Source: Flavobacteriaceae bacterium
GTDB lineage: Bacteria > Bacteroidota > Bacteroidia > Flavobacteriales > Flavobacteriaceae
Assembly (NCBI GenBank): GCA_023257625.1
Contig: JALRBW010000011.1
Location: forward strand, 1 to 44,538
Direction: 5' to 3'
DNA length: 44,538 nt
Shown here: piece after piece, positions 18,977 to 27,065 of the stretch
Position numbering within the stretch: the stretch's first letter is position 1
Layout of the letters: the number at the start of each line of letters is the position of its first letter
Position numbers and translations under genes: made by a program
The notes under the pieces: generated by a model
What the model was told of the DNA's origin: nothing
Databases searched by the model: none
What the model saw: the letters and a program-made list of their open reading frames with translations, nothing else

Positions 18977-19684
18977 TTAAAAATCAACACGAGTTCCTAT
19001 GTTTTTTCCCTCTACAACCTGAAATAAGTTTCCAGGTGTATTCATATCAAATACAATAATGGGGAGTTTATTTTCTTGACTTAATGTGAAGGCTGTTGTA
19101 TCCATAACTTTTAATCCCCTTTTGATTACTTCATCAAAAGAAAGCTGATCAAACTTTGTAGCATTATGGTTTTTTTCTGGATCTTCTGTATATATTCCAT
19201 CTACTCTTGTTCCTTTAAGAATCACATCAGCATTAATCTCTATAGCTCGTAGCACTGCAGCTGAGTCTGTAGTGAAAAAAGGATTCCCTGTTCCACACCC
19301 AAAAATTACAACACGTTTTTTTTCTAGATGACGCATAGCTTTTCTTTTGATAAAAGGCTCAGCAATCGCCTCAATTTTAATCGCGGTTTGAAGTCGGGTT
19401 GGAACATTGTTATCCTCTAAAGCACTTTGCAAAGCCAAGCCATTGATTACAGTAGCTAACATGCCCATGTAGTCGGCTTGTACTCGATCCATTCCTTTGC
19501 TAGCACCTGAAACACCCCTAAAAATATTGCCTCCTCCAATTACAATAGCTATTTCTACACCGGTATCAAATACTTTTTTTATTTCTTTAGCATAGGCGTC
19601 TAAACGTAGGGCATCAATGCCATTATTTTGGATTCCCATCAGGGCCTCACCACTTAATTTCAATAAAATTCTATGGTATTTCAT
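18977..19684 (-). CDS. pyrH: UMP kinase
   Basis: This is a 235-residue amino-acid-kinase-fold enzyme that phosphorylates UMP to UDP with [20 protein letters not shown] at the start is the phosphate-binding strand, GGGNIFRG at about 51-58 binds nucleotide, and [16 protein letters not shown] and [13 protein letters not shown] follow in family order. I chose the ATG at 19684: the upstream ATG at 19702 lies inside or just after an exact −7 promoter box (19700-19707) and would add six residues foreign to the family. It is followed by frr after 9 nt. Confidence 0.96.
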   Translation of the reverse strand: MKYHRILLKLSGEALMGIQNNGIDALRLDAYAKEIKKVFDTGVEIAIVIGGGNIFRGVSGASKGMDRVQADYMGMLATVINGLALQSALEDNNVPTRLQTAIKIEAIAEPFIKRKAMRHLEKKRVVIFGCGTGNPFFTTDSAAVLRAIEINADVILKGTRVDGIYTEDPEKNHNATKFDQLSFDEVIKRGLKVMDTTAFTLSQENKLPIIVFDMNTPGNLFQVVEGKNIGTRVDF

Positions 19685-19699
19685 TTTGGAAAATATGTT

Positions 19700-19707
19700 C
19701 AAAAATA
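19700..19707 (-). promoter_or_regulatory. Predicted −7 box of pyrH-frr-MMPL
   Basis: TATTTTTG on the minus strand is an exact TAnnTTTG, 15 nt before the pyrH ATG at 19684. No convincing −33 TTG was found at 17-23 nt. Confidence 0.4.
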
Positions 19708-19827
19708 TAAAAATTAAAGGATAAAATTGTGGGATTAATCAGGAACAATCAAGTTAAGTGATAATTGTAAAAATTCTGATGTTACACGCTCATTTGGATT
19801 TGAAAAATATTAACTATTTAAAAGTTT

Positions 19828-20526
19828 TTACTCGGATTTTATTTCAAAAGAAAATGCATTTTCAACCCGATATTCTCCGCTTTGAGTTCTACGCAAAGCT
19901 GATAAATGCGCACCACTTTGTAATGCCTTGCCAAAATCATGTGCCAGGCTTCTGATGTAAGTTCCTTTACTACAGCGTATAAGAAAATCAACTTTGGGGA
20001 GATAAATATTGGTCAGTTCGAACTTAGTTATTTTAACTTTACGAGTCGGTATTTCAATATGTATTCCTGCCCGAGCAAACTCATATAATCGTTTCCCCTC
20101 TTTTTTAAGAGCCGAAAATAAGGGAGGTTGTTGCATTATCTCTCCAATAAATTGATTTGTAGTTTCATGAAGCTCATTTGGGGAAAGATGCTCGAAAGGG
20201 AACGAGTGGTTTATAGCTGTTTCTAAATCGTATGAAGGGGTTGTTCCTCCTAGAGTTATAGATCCTGTATATTCTTTTTCTCCCTCTTGAAGTTCAGTAA
20301 TTGATTTAGTTTTTTTTCCAGTGCAAATAATTAATAAACCTGTGGCTAAAGGATCAAGTGTTCCCGCATGACCAATTTTTAGTTTATGAAGTCCTGAATT
20401 CTTTTTTAAATGCCATCGAATTTTATTGACAACTTGAAAAGAGGTCCACCCGAGAGGCTTATCAATTAAAATTACTTGTCCTTCCTGTAGGATATCTTCA
20501 GCGTAATCTTGTTCAAAAAAATTCAT
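19828..20526 (-). CDS. truB: tRNA pseudouridine(55) synthase
   Basis: This 232-residue protein isomerises U55 in the T-loop of tRNAs. IDKPLGWTSFQVVNKIR at about 21-37 and IGHAGTLDPLATGLLIICTG at 51-70 are the TruB signatures; D58 is the catalytic Asp. The C-terminal region has RCSKGTYIRSLAHDFG, also typical. The family PUA domain is absent or very short, as in many Bacteroidota. Its start overlaps the end of uppP by 14 nt, so translation is probably coupled. It is last in ftsX-DUF3098-uppP-truB, with a 125-nt gap beyond its stop where I saw no strong terminator. Confidence 0.95.
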   Translation of the reverse strand: MNFFEQDYAEDILQEGQVILIDKPLGWTSFQVVNKIRWHLKKNSGLHKLKIGHAGTLDPLATGLLIICTGKKTKSITELQEGEKEYTGSITLGGTTPSYDLETAINHSFPFEHLSPNELHETTNQFIGEIMQQPPLFSALKKEGKRLYEFARAGIHIEIPTRKVKITKFELTNIYLPKVDFLIRCSKGTYIRSLAHDFGKALQSGAHLSALRRTQSGEYRVENAFSFEIKSE

Positions 20527-21304
20527 AAGCTACTGCAATTCCACCTACTAAAAAACAGTAAAAGCTAAAGTATATAAGTTGGCTCTTTTTAACAAGTTCA
20601 ATCATCCATTTACATGCTAAAATCCCCGTAAAAAAAGCAGCTAAAAATCCTAAAACTAAGGGTAATCCATAGCTAGCTTCAAGAATATTTTCGGCATCTA
20701 ACATCTTTTTTACCATGCTGCCAATAATAAGAGGCAACACCATGAGAAAAGAAAATCGTGCTGCTTTTTCTCTATCAATTCCTAATAAAACGGCTGTTGC
20801 TATGGTTGATCCGCTTCTAGAAAGGCCAGGAAGGATCGCAATGGCCTGTACAAAACCTAAAACCAAGGCGTGAGTAAAAGATACATTAAGGTTTGTATTT
20901 TTAGATTTATCTGCAATAAATAATAATAGTGATGTTAATAAAAGAAGTATTCCTATTAATAATAGATTTTGTGAAAATAGAGACTCAATTTCAGTTTGAA
21001 GAAATAAACCCACAAGCACTGCAGGTAGCATGGAAAGGAGTATTTTAAAACTAAAGCGAGTGCTTTCGTTTTGTTTTAACTCCACTAATCCTTTGAGTAT
21101 AACAATTATTTCTTTACGAAAAACTACTAAAGTGCTTAAGGCTGTTGCCATATGCAGTGTAAGAACCAAAAAAAGACTTTCTTCAGGATCAATTGAAGTT
21201 TTAAAAAAAGTTTTAGCTAACTCTAAATGACCACTAGAGGAAATTGGAAGAAACTCTGTTAGCCCTTGAATAATACCAAGAATAATAGCTTCTATGCCAT
21301 TCAT
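20513..21304 (-). CDS. uppP: Undecaprenyl-diphosphate phosphatase
   Basis: This is a 263-residue integral membrane enzyme (BacA type). It removes a phosphate from undecaprenyl diphosphate to recycle the lipid carrier for peptidoglycan and other envelope polymers. GIIQGLTEFLPISSSGHLEL at about 10-29 holds the catalytic Glu17 and the SSSGH box, and LPGLSRSGSTIATAVLLGI near the middle is the second signature. Around eight hydrophobic segments are present. It overlaps DUF3098 by 4 nt upstream and truB by 14 nt downstream. Confidence 0.96.
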   Translation of the reverse strand: MNGIEAIILGIIQGLTEFLPISSSGHLELAKTFFKTSIDPEESLFLVLTLHMATALSTLVVFRKEIIVILKGLVELKQNESTRFSFKILLSMLPAVLVGLFLQTEIESLFSQNLLLIGILLLLTSLLLFIADKSKNTNLNVSFTHALVLGFVQAIAILPGLSRSGSTIATAVLLGIDREKAARFSFLMVLPLIIGSMVKKMLDAENILEASYGLPLVLGFLAAFFTGILACKWMIELVKKSQLIYFSFYCFLVGGIAVAYEFF

Positions 21305-21540
21305 TTTTTAGCTCTTTCATTTGTAAAAATTGAAAACATCGCTATTCCAAATCCAATTAATACTAAAGTTGGAGCAAGTCTTATTCTTCTATAGCTAAAA
21401 ATAGCCTCGTTAAAAATTTTTGGATCATCACTTCCACCTCCTGACATTAAAATAAATCCTAGACTAATAAATGTAAATGAAAGAAATAAAAGCTTGTAAT
21501 TTCTTTTTTCAAATAAAAATTTTTTCTGGGGTGAACTCAT
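21301..21540 (-). CDS. DUF3098 two-helix membrane protein
   Basis: This is 79 residues with two membrane helices (about 13-33 and 55-72) around a loop with GGGSDDPKIFNEAIFSYRRI. The pattern matches DUF3098, a small Bacteroidota membrane protein regularly found between ftsX and uppP. Function is unknown; position suggests a role in envelope or division. It overlaps uppP by 4 nt and starts 9 nt after ftsX. Confidence 0.82.
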   Translation of the reverse strand: MSSPQKKFLFEKRNYKLLFLSFTFISLGFILMSGGGSDDPKIFNEAIFSYRRIRLAPTLVLIGFGIAMFSIFTNERAKK

Positions 21541-21549
21541 TGTTAAGGA

Positions 21550-22503
21550 TTAATAAATTGCGTCTGATTTTAAATTGAGGTAACGTTGTGTGGCAAAGAA
21601 CGTACTTATCCCTGTAATTCCCAAGCCAAGAATTATAACGGAAGTAAAAACGATTCCTATTTCTAGTCTTTGAGTTGTTAAACCAAGTTCTGGAAACCTT
21701 CGATTTAATTCAAAAAGAAAAAGGGTTAGTCCGCTGACAGCTATAAATGAGCTAATTACACCTAGCCTTAGATGAGTAAATATAAAAGGTTTTCGAATAA
21801 AAGATTTTGTAGCTCCTACCATTTGCATAGTTTTAATTATAAAGCGTTTAGAATAAATCGAAAGCCGAATAGAACTATTTATTAATAAAAGAGCGATAGC
21901 AATAAAAAAGGTTGAGGTTATTATAAGCACAAGAGTAATTTGTCGGATATTATTATCAAGTAAATTAACTAAAGGTTGATCGTAGATAACTTCATTTACA
22001 AAATCTATTGCTTCTAATGAAGATTTAGTCGCTTCAAGTAATTGTGTATTTACAAATTCGGCATTAAAAAAAACATCAATTGAATTTAATAGAGGATTGT
22101 AACCTAAAAATTCTATAAAATCTTCACCAATATCTCTAGCATATTGCTCTGCAGCTTCTTCTTTAGGTGTAAATTCAACTCTTTTAGTTCCTTCATCAAG
22201 TTGTAATTTTTTTTGTAACTGCTTTATCTCAATATCTTTCGCGCTATCTTTTATGTAAATAGTTAGTGCGATTTGTTCTCTAAAATGACTAGCTACTCTG
22301 TTTGTATTAATCAAGAATAATCCCAAAATACCTACAAAAAATAAAACTAGAGTAATACTTATTACAACTGAGAGATAACCTGTTAATACTCTTCTTTTTT
22401 GGAAATTTTCTTGAAAGCTTTTCACTAAAGCGGAATGTTTTTGTAAAAATAGAAAAGAAATCCAAGACCCGAAGGAGTTTAAAATATTCTTTTGCCATTC
22501 CAT
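21550..22503 (-). CDS. ftsX: Cell division protein FtsX, permease-like
   Basis: This is a 317-residue protein with the FtsX layout: a cytoplasmic start, helix 1 near 45-68, a large periplasmic domain to about 185, then three helices at about 190-212, 240-262 and 285-305. It should act with the ATPase FtsE, not in this window, to control peptidoglycan hydrolases at the septum. I chose the ATG at 22503; the preceding codon is a TTG. The gene is first in ftsX-DUF3098-uppP-truB, and the divergent leuS starts 43 nt away, so their promoters overlap. Confidence 0.92.
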   Translation of the reverse strand: MEWQKNILNSFGSWISFLFLQKHSALVKSFQENFQKRRVLTGYLSVVISITLVLFFVGILGLFLINTNRVASHFREQIALTIYIKDSAKDIEIKQLQKKLQLDEGTKRVEFTPKEEAAEQYARDIGEDFIEFLGYNPLLNSIDVFFNAEFVNTQLLEATKSSLEAIDFVNEVIYDQPLVNLLDNNIRQITLVLIITSTFFIAIALLLINSSIRLSIYSKRFIIKTMQMVGATKSFIRKPFIFTHLRLGVISSFIAVSGLTLFLFELNRRFPELGLTTQRLEIGIVFTSVIILGLGITGISTFFATQRYLNLKSDAIY

Positions 22504-22520
22504 CAATAACCGTATTTTTG
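22491..22520 (+). promoter_or_regulatory. leuS promoter (TTTG-N18-TATTTTTG)
   Basis: TTTG at 22491-22494 and the exact −7 box TATTTTTG at 22513-22520 are separated by 18 nt, close to the Bacteroidota consensus of 19. The −33 part lies inside the first codons of divergent ftsX. The leuS start follows 26 nt after the box. Confidence 0.62.
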
Positions 22521-22531
22521 TGGCTTCATAA

Positions 22532-22537
22532 AAGGAG
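22532..22537 (+). promoter_or_regulatory. Shine-Dalgarno site of leuS
   Basis: AAGGAG lies 9 nt before the GTG at 22547. A clear Shine-Dalgarno site is unusual in this phylum and supports the GTG as the true start. Confidence 0.6.
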
Positions 22538-22546
22538 CAAGAACAC

Positions 22547-25360
22547 GTGGGTTACGATTTTAAAGGAATTGAAAAAAAATGGCAATCGTATTGGGCTAAA
22601 AACCAAACTTTTAAAGCTAACAATCAATCCGATAAACCCAAATTTTATGTTTTAGATATGTTTCCTTACCCTTCGGGAGCAGGGCTACATGTAGGTCACC
22701 CCTTAGGGTATATTGCTAGTGATATTTTTGCACGTTATAAACGCCAAAAAGGCTTTAATGTTCTTCATCCTCAAGGATATGACTCTTTTGGTTTACCCGC
22801 CGAGCAATATGCTATTCAAACGGGTCAACATCCAGCAAAAACAACATTAGAAAATATTGCTCGTTATCGAGAACAATTGGACCGCATGGGCTTTTCTTTT
22901 GATTGGAGTCGAGAAGTCCGTACTTCAGACCCTTCATATTATAAATGGACTCAATGGATTTTTCTGCTTCTCTTTGATCATTACTATTGTAAAGAGGCTG
23001 ATAAAGCAATGCCTATTTCAACTTTAGTCGGTCGTTTTGAATTAGAAGGAAATCTTAAAGTTAATGCAGTATGTGATTCAAGTGTATCTACTTTTTCAGC
23101 TTCAGAGTGGAATTCTTACAGTGAAGAACAGCAATTAAAAATACTTTTAGCATATCGATTAACTTATTTGTCAGATACTGAAGTGAATTGGTGTGCTGCA
23201 TTAGGAACTGTTTTGGCTAATGATGAAATTGTAAATGGGGTTTCTGAAAGGGGCGGTTACCCTGTTATAAAGAAAAAGATGAGGCAATGGAGTATGCGTA
23301 TTGGTGCCTATGCAGAACGTCTTTTAACTGGATTAGATCGAATTGATTGGCCCGAACCACTTAAAGAAATGCAGCGAAATTGGATTGGTAAATCTATTGG
23401 TGCTAAAGTATTTTTTCAAGTATATGGACATGATATTAAAATCGAAGTATTTACTACACGACCCGATACTTTATTCGGGGTAACATTTATGACACTCGCA
23501 CCTGAATTGGAATTGGTTCAACAACTAACTACTCCAGATCAAAAGAAAGAAGTAGAAGATTATATTGAAAAAACAAAACATCGAACCGAGCGTGAACGTA
23601 TGGCAGATGTTAAAAATACAACAGGTGTTTTTACAGGTAGTTATGCAATTCATCCCTTTACAGGAGAACAGATTCCTATATGGATTGGAGATTACGTATT
23701 AGCAGATTATGGTACTGGAGCTGTAATGGCAGTACCTTGTGGTGACCAACGAGATTATGATTTTGCCAAAGTGTTTAATCTCCCAATAAAAAATATTTTC
23801 AAATCCGTTTCTATTGAAGAACAAGCCTTTACAGAAAAAGAAAATACGGTTATTGATAATTCAGATTTTCTTTCTGGACTTTCCCATAAAAACGCAATGA
23901 AAGCGGTTATTGCTGCTCTAGAAGAAAGAGGGTGTGGAAGAGGAACTATTAATTACCGACTTCGTGATGCCATTTTTAGTCGTCAACGCTATTGGGGAGA
24001 ACCCATTCCTGTGTATTATAAAAAGGGGATACCTCATCCTTTAACTTTAGAGGATTTGCCTTTAGAACTGCCAGAAGTTCAAAAATATCTTCCTACTGAG
24101 GAGGGGGCACCGCCCTTAGGTAATGCTACACATTGGGCTTGGGATACCTGCTCTAAAACGGTAGTTGATAATTCGCTAATTGATCATCAAAAGGTTTATC
24201 CATTAGAATTAAATACAATGCCGGGTTGGGCTGGAAGTTCATGGTATTTTTACCGTTACATGGATGCTCAAAATTCATCAGAATTTGTAAGTGAAAAAGC
24301 AAAAAATTATTGGCAAGATGTGGATTTATATTTAGGAGGAAATGAACATGCAACAGGTCATTTACTTTACTCCCGTTTTTGGCAAAAGTTTTTATTTGAT
24401 TTAAATTTACTTCCAGTTGATGAGTACGCCAAGAAATTAATTAATCAAGGAATGATATTAGGTACCTCAGCCTTTGTTTATCGAAAATCCGGAACCCAAA
24501 CGTATTTATCAAAAGATCTTCTTACTTCAGAAGATACAGTAGAACCTATACGAGTTGATGTAAATTTGGTTAATGCTTCTGATGAGCTAGATATTGCTGC
24601 TTTAAAGGAATGGCAGCCACATTTTAAACAAGCTAATTTTGAGCAAAGCAAAGGAGTGTTTAAGGTAGGACGTGAAGTTGAAAAGATGTCAAAATCAAAA
24701 TTTAATGTGGTTAATCCTGACGAAATATGTGATCAATATGGCGCAGATACACTCCGAATGTATGAAATGTTTTTAGGACCAATTGAACAAGCTAAACCAT
24801 GGAATACTGCTGGAATTACTGGTGTTTCAGGATTTTTAAATAAGTTTTGGCGCTTGTTTTATGAAGACAATTGGAGAGTAACTGAAGAAGAACCATCAAA
24901 AGAGGCTCTAAAAATCACACATGAAACCATAAAAAAAGTAACCTATGATATTGAACATTTTTCATTTAATACCTGTGTGAGTTCCTTTATGATTTGTGTG
25001 AATGAATTGCATCGTTTAAAATGTTATTCTCGCTCTATTCTCTCCCCTTTAACTATTTTGCTTTCTCCATTTGCGCCTCATATTGCAGAAGAATTATGGG
25101 AAAATTTAGGTCATTCTACGTCCATCACTCAGGAACCTTTTCCTGTTGTGAATGAACTTTTTTTGGTTGAAGAAAATAAAGCTTATCCCATATCATTTAA
25201 TGGAAAAATGCGCTTTATTTTAAATTTACCTCTTGATCTAGATCAAGAAAAAATAAAAAAAGCAGTTTTGGAAGATCCCAGAACGATAGAATATCTTAAT
25301 GGAAGTACTCCTAAAAAGTGGATTATCGTTCCAAGTAAGATTATCAATATTGTTTGTTAA
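22547..25360 (+). CDS. leuS: Leucyl-tRNA synthetase
   Basis: This is a 937-residue class I synthetase with a GTG start. DMFPYPSGAGLHVGHPLGY around 37-55 contains the HIGH-type motif (HVGH, 48-51). The CP1 editing domain follows (TTRPDTLFGVTFM, GTGAVMAVPCGDQRD). EKMSKSKFNVVNPDE holds KMSKS at 713-717. An anticodon-binding helical domain ends the protein. It charges tRNA-Leu and hydrolyses mischarged species. It has its own promoter and a rare Shine-Dalgarno site, and a stand-alone position. Length is slightly above the bacterial norm, as usual in Bacteroidota. Confidence 0.97.
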   Translation: MGYDFKGIEKKWQSYWAKNQTFKANNQSDKPKFYVLDMFPYPSGAGLHVGHPLGYIASDIFARYKRQKGFNVLHPQGYDSFGLPAEQYAIQTGQHPAKTTLENIARYREQLDRMGFSFDWSREVRTSDPSYYKWTQWIFLLLFDHYYCKEADKAMPISTLVGRFELEGNLKVNAVCDSSVSTFSASEWNSYSEEQQLKILLAYRLTYLSDTEVNWCAALGTVLANDEIVNGVSERGGYPVIKKKMRQWSMRIGAYAERLLTGLDRIDWPEPLKEMQRNWIGKSIGAKVFFQVYGHDIKIEVFTTRPDTLFGVTFMTLAPELELVQQLTTPDQKKEVEDYIEKTKHRTERERMADVKNTTGVFTGSYAIHPFTGEQIPIWIGDYVLADYGTGAVMAVPCGDQRDYDFAKVFNLPIKNIFKSVSIEEQAFTEKENTVIDNSDFLSGLSHKNAMKAVIAALEERGCGRGTINYRLRDAIFSRQRYWGEPIPVYYKKGIPHPLTLEDLPLELPEVQKYLPTEEGAPPLGNATHWAWDTCSKTVVDNSLIDHQKVYPLELNTMPGWAGSSWYFYRYMDAQNSSEFVSEKAKNYWQDVDLYLGGNEHATGHLLYSRFWQKFLFDLNLLPVDEYAKKLINQGMILGTSAFVYRKSGTQTYLSKDLLTSEDTVEPIRVDVNLVNASDELDIAALKEWQPHFKQANFEQSKGVFKVGREVEKMSKSKFNVVNPDEICDQYGADTLRMYEMFLGPIEQAKPWNTAGITGVSGFLNKFWRLFYEDNWRVTEEEPSKEALKITHETIKKVTYDIEHFSFNTCVSSFMICVNELHRLKCYSRSILSPLTILLSPFAPHIAEELWENLGHSTSITQEPFPVVNELFLVEENKAYPISFNGKMRFILNLPLDLDQEKIKKAVLEDPRTIEYLNGSTPKKWIIVPSKIINIVC

Positions 25361-25364
25361 ATAA

Positions 25365-25380
25365 TACTTTAGCTAAAGTA
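25365..25380. repeat. Perfect 16-bp palindrome upstream of the zinc metallopeptidase
   Basis: TACTTTAGCTAAAGTA reads the same on both strands. It starts 4 nt after the leuS stop and ends 18 nt before the −7 box of the next gene, so it covers the expected −33 region. A tract of A, not T, follows, so it is not a plus-strand terminator. It could be an operator. Confidence 0.5.
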
Positions 25381-25398
25381 AAAAATACAGAATTCTAA

Positions 25399-25406
25399 TA
25401 CCTTTG
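25399..25406 (+). promoter_or_regulatory. Predicted −7 box of the zinc metallopeptidase gene
   Basis: TACCTTTG is an exact TAnnTTTG, 13 nt before the ATG at 25420. The region where a −33 box belongs is occupied by the palindrome at 25365-25380. Confidence 0.5.
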
Positions 25407-25419
25407 AAAAAAAATTATT

Positions 25420-26112
25420 ATGGGAACTTATTACCTTATTATAATAGGAATTTCACTAGTCAGTATGTTAGTGAGCAACACTTTAAAACGAAAATTTAAG
25501 GAATATTCCAAAAAGACATTACGGAACGGAATGTCAGGAAAAGAAATTGCTGAAAAAATGCTTAGTGATCATGGTATTTTTGACGTTAAAGTGATATCAG
25601 TACAAGGTAATCTTACGGATCATTACAATCCAAAAACCAAAACAGTAAATCTAAGTGAGGTGGTCTATAATGAACGAAATGCAGCTGCAGCAGCTGTTGC
25701 TGCTCATGAATGCGGACATGCAGTTCAACATGCAAAGGGTTATGAATGGTTAAAAATGAGGTCTACATTAGTTCCTATGGTTGGCGTAGCTTCTAACCTT
25801 TCTATGTTTGCAATTATTGGAGGATTAGTTTTAATGCAAATTGTTCCTTTAGGCTTTACCATTGCTGTTATGGGCGTGGGCTTATTTGCAATGGGTACTC
25901 TTTTTAGTTTTATTACTCTTCCTGTTGAATATGATGCCAGTAACCGAGCTTTAGCTTGGCTTCAAAGAAAAAATATAGTGTCAAGAGAAGAGTTTGATGG
26001 TGCTCAAGACGCCTTAAAATGGGCAGCACGAACATATGTAGTAGCTGCTCTTGGCTCACTAGCAACCTTGGCCTATTTTGCGTTACAAGTCTTTGGCGGA
26101 AGAAGAGATTAA
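25420..26112 (+). CDS. Membrane zinc metallopeptidase (YugP/Zn_peptidase_2 type)
   Basis: This is a 230-residue membrane protein. One helix is at the N-terminus (about 3-20). The zinc site VAAHECGHAVQHAKGY has H96-E97-x-x-H100 (HECGH), and two or three more helices lie at about 120-168 and near the C-terminus. LPVEYDASNRALAWL at about 168-182 is the third conserved block of this peptidase family, including a likely zinc-binding Glu. Substrates are unknown; membrane-protein quality control is a possible role. It is probably monocistronic, with its own promoter box. Its stop touches that of the convergent Lrp gene. Confidence 0.88.
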   Translation: MGTYYLIIIGISLVSMLVSNTLKRKFKEYSKKTLRNGMSGKEIAEKMLSDHGIFDVKVISVQGNLTDHYNPKTKTVNLSEVVYNERNAAAAAVAAHECGHAVQHAKGYEWLKMRSTLVPMVGVASNLSMFAIIGGLVLMQIVPLGFTIAVMGVGLFAMGTLFSFITLPVEYDASNRALAWLQRKNIVSREEFDGAQDALKWAARTYVVAALGSLATLAYFALQVFGGRRD

Positions 26113-26583
26113 CTACAATTGAATTTGTCTTGTAAGTTGTTGCTGTAATGAGATAAATGTCTCTGTTCTTGACACACCTTCAATGGACTGAATTTTGGTA
26201 TTTAAAACATCCATTAGGTGTTCATTATCTCGACAACGTAGCTTTACCAATAAGCTCCAATTTCCAGTAGTATAATGGCATTCAATTATTTCATCAATTT
26301 GTTCTAACTTAACTACCGCTTCAGGATTCCGCATGGCCTTATCTAGATATATACCTACAAAAGCAAGAGTTTTGTACCCTAATATTTTAGGATTTAAAAT
26401 AATTTGAGACCCTGATATAACTTCGGCTTTTTCTAATTTTTTTAAACGTTGATGAACTGCAGCTCCAGAAATACCGGTAGCTTTAGCTAATGACAATATT
26501 GGAGTTCGTGCATCTTGCATTAAATGTTTTAAAAGGATTTTATCTATCCCATCAATGTACACAGATTGTTCATCAATTTTCAT
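26113..26583 (-). CDS. Lrp/AsnC-family transcriptional regulator
   Basis: This is 156 residues. The N-terminal winged helix-turn-helix is at about 14-60 (LLKHLMQDARTPILSLAK, SGAAVHQRLKKLEKAEVI), followed by the RAM ligand-binding and oligomerisation domain at about 70-150 (LAFVGIYLDK, IIECHYTTGNWSLLVKLR). It should bind an amino acid or similar ligand and control nearby or distant promoters. It diverges from DUF423 across 89 nt. The Bacteroidota −7 box TAAGTTTG lies on this strand at 26619-26626, 35 nt before the ATG. Autoregulation from that gap is plausible but not shown. Confidence 0.93.
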   Translation of the reverse strand: MKIDEQSVYIDGIDKILLKHLMQDARTPILSLAKATGISGAAVHQRLKKLEKAEVISGSQIILNPKILGYKTLAFVGIYLDKAMRNPEAVVKLEQIDEIIECHYTTGNWSLLVKLRCRDNEHLMDVLNTKIQSIEGVSRTETFISLQQQLTRQIQL

Positions 26584-26618
26584 AGTTGTAAATTTGGAAA
26601 TATTTATATATTTAATTG

Positions 26619-26626
26619 CAAACTTA
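26619..26626 (-). promoter_or_regulatory. Predicted −7 box of the Lrp-family gene
   Basis: TAAGTTTG on the minus strand is an exact TAnnTTTG, 35 nt before the ATG at 26583. No −33 TTTG is clear. Confidence 0.35.
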
Positions 26627-26672
26627 AAAATAGTTTTTATTCATAACTAAAAAGATATATTTAATAAATTAT

Positions 26673-27065
26673 ATGAAGTATAAATTCAAGCTATTTGGAA
26701 GTATAGGGATGGGTGTTGCAATTGCTTTGGGGGCCTTTGGGAGTCATTGGGCTAAAACGATACTAAGTGAAACAGCACTAGCAACCTATGATATTGGTGT
26801 ACGTTACCTTTTTTACCAAAGCTTAGCTTGTTTGGCTCTTGTTTCATGGCATAATAAAGGGAAGGAAACAAAAAGAATTTTTAATTCATTTTTTTTTGGG
26901 ACTCTTTTTTTTTCTGGAAGTTTAATTTTACTAAGCTTTCAAGCATTTACTCCCTTTTCAATAAAAAGTATAGGTATCATAACACCCATTGGAGGGATTT
27001 TACTTCTTTTAGGATGGGTTTTAACTCTTAGAAATATATTGAAAAAGAGAAAAGAGTCTTTCTAA
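26673..27065 (+). CDS. DUF423 small membrane protein (YgdD-like)
   Basis: This is a 130-residue protein with four hydrophobic helices. GSIGMGVAIALGAFGSHW at about 9-26 and the following YDIGVRYLFYQSLACLAL are the DUF423 signature (GAFGAH … tg.qYh..HalalL). GIITPIGGILLLLGWVLT near the C-terminus is also typical. It sits in the inner membrane; function is unknown. The gene contains two T9 tracts (26889-26897 and 26905-26913), but the frame is intact. Its stop overlaps that of convergent hemD by 4 nt. Confidence 0.88.
   Translation: MKYKFKLFGSIGMGVAIALGAFGSHWAKTILSETALATYDIGVRYLFYQSLACLALVSWHNKGKETKRIFNSFFFGTLFFSGSLILLSFQAFTPFSIKSIGIITPIGGILLLLGWVLTLRNILKKRKESF

Noticed and set aside
19758-19955. 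65-residue plus-strand frame between pyrH and truB
   Set aside because: It overlaps the conserved C-terminal part of truB and shows no recognisable motif; likely a shadow frame.
25365-25380. Palindrome after leuS as a terminator
   Set aside because: The stem is only 6 bp with a 4-nt loop and is followed by A residues rather than T on the plus strand.
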